From the NCBI RefSeq assembly GCF_024749045.1, contig NZ_CP087184.1, positions 5,208,001-5,272,000 of the forward strand: a stretch of 64,000 nucleotides of DNA, in the 5' to 3' direction. This stretch comes from Pseudomonas sp. B21-028 (GTDB lineage: Bacteria; Pseudomonadota; Gammaproteobacteria; Pseudomonadales; Pseudomonadaceae). Shown piece by piece: positions 54,687 to 64,000 of the stretch (position 1 is the first letter of the stretch; the number at the start of each line of letters is the position of its first letter). The position numbers were made by a program, and so were the translations under genes. A model generated the notes under the pieces. The model ran no database searches. It was not told where the DNA came from and worked only from the letters and a program-made list of their open reading frames with translations.

Positions 54687-55775
54687 ATGACTAGGAAAAG
54701 CACTTTTATACGGGCGGCGACTGTTGCGGCAGTGGGATTGGCGGGCATCTGGCAACCAGGGCCCGATGCTTGGGCGGCGGCCCAGGGCTCTCAAGACCTG
54801 AAGGAAGAGCCCTGGTATCAAGACTGGCTCAGGGTCACCGCGAATCCAGACGTGGATATTCGCAAAACCACGCCATCGCTGCGCTGGCGTACCGACATGG
54901 ACACGCTCTACCGGGGAGATACAACGGGTCAGGGCCTCAGCGCTTTCCAGGACGGTCTGCTGCCCAAAGCCGTGGGCATCCCCGAGAGCGAATGGATATA
55001 CAACTGGTACAACCATGCGGGTGGCTCCGCAGGAACAGTGTTCAGCAGCACCACGCGCAGTCAGTTCATCGCCCAACACTACGCCAGCGAGTGGGTGTAC
55101 GAGTTCAAGGCGCCCCATGGAATCGATCAGGAGCAATCAGGAGGCCCCTTCCCCCGCGAGGTGGAAATCAGCTTCCCGGGTGGGGTCAAGGGGTACTTCA
55201 TCAGCAAGGCCTGCAAGGCAACGAACCTGGCCAATTGCGTGGCGAACCCGGACTACCGTGAACCCACCGGCCACGAGACGATGCAGCAGGTTGCTGCGAT
55301 TACCATCGACTGGAATCAGCTGGAGCCTCCAGAAGGACTGGCCTGGGTAACGACCAAGGAACCCCTCTGGGCCGTCGGCTCCGCAACCATCAACCCCGTG
55401 CAGGGCGCGGATGCGCTTAGCCAGGGGTTACAGGCCTGGAACGCTCTGCCGCCAAATTTGAGACTGGCCACCCAGCCGGAGTCCCCCTTGGCTCAATCGG
55501 TCGTCGTGGCGTTTCGCGACTATGGCGAAGCCAAGCTCTGGGCCACCGAGCAAGCCTCGAACGGCGGCTGGGTCTATGAAGTCAGGTCCAACACCGTGGC
55601 GGTGGATTTATCCGGCCGTACCACCGGCGCACGTGAGGGCGCTTACGCGTTCATCGGTGGCATCAAGGGCGGGTTGTTGATGAATGCGCGGCGGTTCGAG
55701 AAAGGTATGAGCGAACCGGTCGAGTGCATCGGTATCGAGAAAGAGGTTTGTCGCCTGGAGCGTCGGCATCAGTAG
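54687..55775 (+). CDS. Putative secreted ADP-ribosyltransferase with duplicated ART fold
   Basis: 362 residues with a signal peptide ending near AWA-AA. The first half (about 65-190) has the R-S-E pattern of cholera and pertussis toxin A subunits: R76 in LYRGD, FSSTTRSQFIAQHY (119-132), WVYEFKAPHGID, and E158-x-E160 in REVEISFPGGVKG. The second half (about 225-362) repeats this order in eroded form: LWAVGS, VVVAFRDYGEAKLWA, WVYEVRSN, then REGAYAFIGGIKG, where the catalytic Glu is Ala. Each half ends with a Cys pair at the same spacing (C176/C184 and C347/C355). GAGG is nine bases before the ATG. No B subunit or immunity gene is adjacent. Role in host or rival attack is inference; an inactive relative cannot be excluded. 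Confidence 0.7.
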   Translation: MTRKSTFIRAATVAAVGLAGIWQPGPDAWAAAQGSQDLKEEPWYQDWLRVTANPDVDIRKTTPSLRWRTDMDTLYRGDTTGQGLSAFQDGLLPKAVGIPESEWIYNWYNHAGGSAGTVFSSTTRSQFIAQHYASEWVYEFKAPHGIDQEQSGGPFPREVEISFPGGVKGYFISKACKATNLANCVANPDYREPTGHETMQQVAAITIDWNQLEPPEGLAWVTTKEPLWAVGSATINPVQGADALSQGLQAWNALPPNLRLATQPESPLAQSVVVAFRDYGEAKLWATEQASNGGWVYEVRSNTVAVDLSGRTTGAREGAYAFIGGIKGGLLMNARRFEKGMSEPVECIGIEKEVCRLERRHQ

Positions 55776-61988
<6,213 letters not shown>

Positions 61989-62023
61989 CGGTCCCACACC
62001 AGCCGAATGTGTGGGGCTTGTGC

Positions 62024-62112
62024 TGTGGGAGCAAAGCTTGCTCGCGATACAGGCGCCGCGCCTATCAGAAGGACCGCATCAACTTCATCGCGGGCAAGCC
62101 TTGCTCCCACAG
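62024..62112. repeat. REP doublet between mltF and pdxJ
   Basis: TGTGGGAGCAAAGCTTGCTC left and GCGGGCAAGCCTTGCTCCCA right, separating convergent genes. Confidence 0.85.
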
Positions 62113-62128
62113 GGGCCTGACAGTGATA

Positions 62129-62872
62129 TCAGGGCCTGGCGGCCGCCAGGATCAGCGCCTTCATCTCCGCCACCGCCGACTTGAACCCGACAAACAACGC
62201 ATGGGCCACCAGCGCATGGCCGATGTTCAGCTCGTTGATGCCCTTGATGGCCGCCACGGCTTCGACGTTGTGGTAGTGCAGGCCATGGCCGGCGTTGACG
62301 ACCAGGCCCTGGGCCAGGCCGAACGCGACGCCGTCAGCCACTCGTTGCAGCTCATCGGCCACATCCGTAGGGGTCTCGGCGTCGGCGTAGCGGCCGGTGT
62401 GCAGTTCCACGGCCGGGGCACCGACCCGCTTGGAGGCTTCGATCTGCCGCTCGTCGGCATCGATGAACAACGACACCTCGGCGCCGGTTTTCGACAGTCG
62501 CTCCACCGCCGCCCTGATCCGCGCTTCCTGCCCGGCCACGTCCAGGCCGCCTTCGGTGGTCAGTTCCTGGCGCGTTTCCGGCACCAGGCAGATGTGCGCC
62601 GGACGAATGCGCTCGGCGAACGCCATCATTTCTTCGGTCACGCCCATCTCGAAATTCATGCGGGTCTGCAATACGTCCTTGAGCAGCAGCACATCGCGTT
62701 CCTGGATATGGCGACGGTCTTCGCGCAGGTGCACGGTGATGCCGTCGGCGCCCGCCTCCTCGGCGTCCAGTGCGGCCTTGACCGGATCCGGGTAGCGGGT
62801 ACCGCGGGCCTGGCGCAGGGTGGCGACATGGTCGATGTTCACGCCGAGAAGAATGCGATTGCTGGTGCTCAC
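62129..62872 (-). CDS. pdxJ: Pyridoxine 5'-phosphate synthase
   Basis: 247 residues from a GTG start with AAGGAG upstream; an in-frame ATG 14 codons earlier would add a non-family stretch. Hallmarks are [45 protein letters not shown] and NAGHGLHY. It condenses amino-acetone phosphate and deoxyxylulose phosphate in vitamin B6 synthesis. It follows recO, the order common in proteobacteria. Confidence 0.97.
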   Translation of the reverse strand: MSTSNRILLGVNIDHVATLRQARGTRYPDPVKAALDAEEAGADGITVHLREDRRHIQERDVLLLKDVLQTRMNFEMGVTEEMMAFAERIRPAHICLVPETRQELTTEGGLDVAGQEARIRAAVERLSKTGAEVSLFIDADERQIEASKRVGAPAVELHTGRYADAETPTDVADELQRVADGVAFGLAQGLVVNAGHGLHYHNVEAVAAIKGINELNIGHALVAHALFVGFKSAVAEMKALILAAARP

Positions 62873-62923
62873 GAAAAGCGCTCCTTGAATGGACAGAGAT
62901 TCGGTCCACAGCATACGGGTTGA

Positions 62924-63613
62924 TCAGGGCTTGCGAAACAACTCGCGACTGACCAGCGGCTTGCCACCCAGGTGAACCGCCAAGGCCTGGCGCATCAGGC
63001 GCTTGGCCGCGGACAAGGCGCCCGGCGCGCTCCAGTCGGCCTCGGCCATGGCCAGCAGCTCGACGCCGTTGAACAGACCGGGCTGCAGCAGGTAGACGCG
63101 CTCCAGGCCGGCATCCACCTGCAAGCGGTACAGGCCATCGGCGGCAATGGGTTCGCCGTGCAGGTCGACGTCGAGGGCGAACCCATAACCCAGGTCATCC
63201 AGCAACCGCCACTCGAAGGATCGCAGCAACGGCTCCAGCGGCCGGCCTTCGGCCAATGCCAGCAGCGTCGCGGCGTAGTGCTCGAAGACGGCGGGATGGG
63301 GATCTTCGGCAGGCAGCAGGCGGATCAGCAGCTCATTGAGGTAGAGGCCGCTGAACAAGGCTTCGCCGTTGAGCCAGGCCGCGACCCCGTTGCTTTCCAT
63401 GCGCCCGACATTCTTCAGTTCGCCCCGTCCGCGGAATTCGACCTCCAGGGGCACGAACGGCCGCGCCAGCGTCCCGGCCTTGCCCCGCGCGCCCCGCAGC
63501 ACCGCCCGCAAGCGTCCTTGGGGTGTGAGGAAATCCACCAGGGCACTGCTTTCGCGGTAGGCGCGCGAATGCAGGACGTAGGCGGCTTGGGCGATGGGAT
63601 GGGTGGCGGACAT
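62924..63613 (-). CDS. recO: DNA repair protein RecO
   Basis: 229 residues from MSATHPIAQ; the ORF opens six codons earlier. N-terminal OB fold with [20 protein letters not shown], and a helical C-terminal part with [12 protein letters not shown]. RecO anneals strands and loads RecA with RecR in the RecFOR path. It lies between era and pdxJ, with 51 bp to pdxJ. Confidence 0.94.
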   Translation of the reverse strand: MSATHPIAQAAYVLHSRAYRESSALVDFLTPQGRLRAVLRGARGKAGTLARPFVPLEVEFRGRGELKNVGRMESNGVAAWLNGEALFSGLYLNELLIRLLPAEDPHPAVFEHYAATLLALAEGRPLEPLLRSFEWRLLDDLGYGFALDVDLHGEPIAADGLYRLQVDAGLERVYLLQPGLFNGVELLAMAEADWSAPGALSAAKRLMRQALAVHLGGKPLVSRELFRKP

Positions 63614-63667
63614 GAAGGTCGCAGTTCTCAATAAGGAAACGCAGTATTACCAACAACCAGAAACTAC

Positions 63668-63783
63668 TGTGGGAGCGAGCCTGGTGGGAGCAAGGCTTGC
63701 CCGCGATGAACACAACGCGGTCTTCTTGAAACCGAGTCGCTTGTATCGCGAGCAAGCTTTGCTCCCACCAAGCCCGCTCCCAC
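63668..63783. repeat. REP doublet nested inside another REP
   Basis: Outer arms TGTGGGAGCGAGCCT and AGCCCGCTCCCACA enclose an entire second doublet, TGGTGGGAGCAAGGCTTGCC to GCGAGCAAGCTTTGCTCCCA. This looks like insertion of one REP pair into the other. Confidence 0.75.
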
Positions 63784-63810
63784 AAGGTCCGTGGTGTACT
63801 GCCGGACGGA

Positions 63811-64000
63811 TTACAAGTCGCCGTAACCCAGCGAACGCAACGCCCGCTCGTCATCCGACCAGCCACCCTTCACCTTGACCCACAGGTTGAGCATGATCTT
63901 GGAGTCGAACAACAGCTCCATGTCCTTGCGCGCCTCGGTGCCGATGCGCTTGATGCGTTCGCCCTTGTCGCCAATGATGATTTTCTTCTGGCCGTCACGT
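63811..64000 (-). CDS. era: GTPase Era, C-terminal KH part (partial)
   Basis: The frame runs off the right edge. The 62 visible residues contain the KH-domain core [18 protein letters not shown] and the end [26 protein letters not shown], characteristic of Era. Era binds 16S rRNA in 30S maturation. It is upstream of recO on the same strand, with a REP insert between. Confidence 0.95.
   Translation of the reverse strand, partial: RDGQKKIIIGDKGERIKRIGTEARKDMELLFDSKIMLNLWVKVKGGWSDDERALRSLGYGDL

Overview
The window reads as chromosome of a fluorescent Pseudomonas (P. fluorescens complex). The grounds are high G+C coding bias, two classic families of paired intergenic REP palindromes (a GTGGCGAGGGGAT.. 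type and a GTGGGAGCGAGCCTGCTCGC type), and recognisable gadders gene neighbourhoods: era-recO-pdxJ, purL-mltF, a nagR-nagA-SIS-nagF-nagE cluster, purT, gcd. No rRNA, tRNA, CRISPR, prophage or transposase gene was seen.

Layout. 0-1.9 kb: a partial gene, then a NUDIX-LysE exporter-GNAT operon. 2.1-12.1 kb: a cyclic-di-GMP and phosphorelay island made of a divergent REC/degenerate HD-GYP protein and a tightly overlapped five-gene operon (REC-PAS-GGDEF-EAL, REC-GGDEF-EAL, di-haem cytochrome c peroxidase, membrane histidine kinase, REC-histidine kinase). The two GGDEF-EAL proteins have complementary intact and eroded active sites. 12.1-15.6 kb: a 329-bp tandem array that repeatedly copies the first 65 bp of the following FMN-dependent glutamate-synthase-like gene. 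15.7-19.7 kb: periplasmic glucan genes (OpgD-like protein and GH3 beta-glucosidase BglX). 19.7-23.7 kb: a ProY-like permease and a ten-copy 237-bp REP-doublet array. 23.8-27 kb: a large bifunctional penicillin-binding protein. 27-34.7 kb: a complete class 5 (CFA/I, cable-pilus type) chaperone-usher fimbrial operon with two tandem tip adhesins. 35-36.5 kb: a YqjI-like PadR regulator and a siderophore-interacting ferric reductase, preceded by four evenly spaced operator decamers. 36.7-47 kb: housekeeping genes (VUT transporter, purT, gcd, VF530 protein, Pr6Pr protein, DUF1289, gamma carbonic anhydrase, two NUDIX enzymes, an L,D-transpeptidase, DUF6124) and an 854-bp palindromic element. 47.2-54.5 kb: the N-acetylglucosamine PTS and catabolic operon. 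54.7-55.8 kb: an accessory gene that looks like a secreted cholera/pertussis-type ADP-ribosyltransferase with a second, degenerate ART-like half. 56-64 kb: purL with a small YqfO-like gene, mltF, pdxJ, recO and the 3' end of era.

How genes work together. NagE imports and phosphorylates GlcNAc with phosphate passed along NagF, NagA deacetylates GlcNAc-6-P, the SIS protein deaminates GlcN-6-P, and NagR probably controls the cluster. The fimbrial genes encode subunits, chaperone, usher and tip proteins of one surface fibre. In the signalling operon, histidine kinases probably feed the three related REC domains and so set c-di-GMP. The strongest candidates for new biology are the duplicated-ART protein, the signalling operon with its embedded peroxidase, and the gene-start amplification array.
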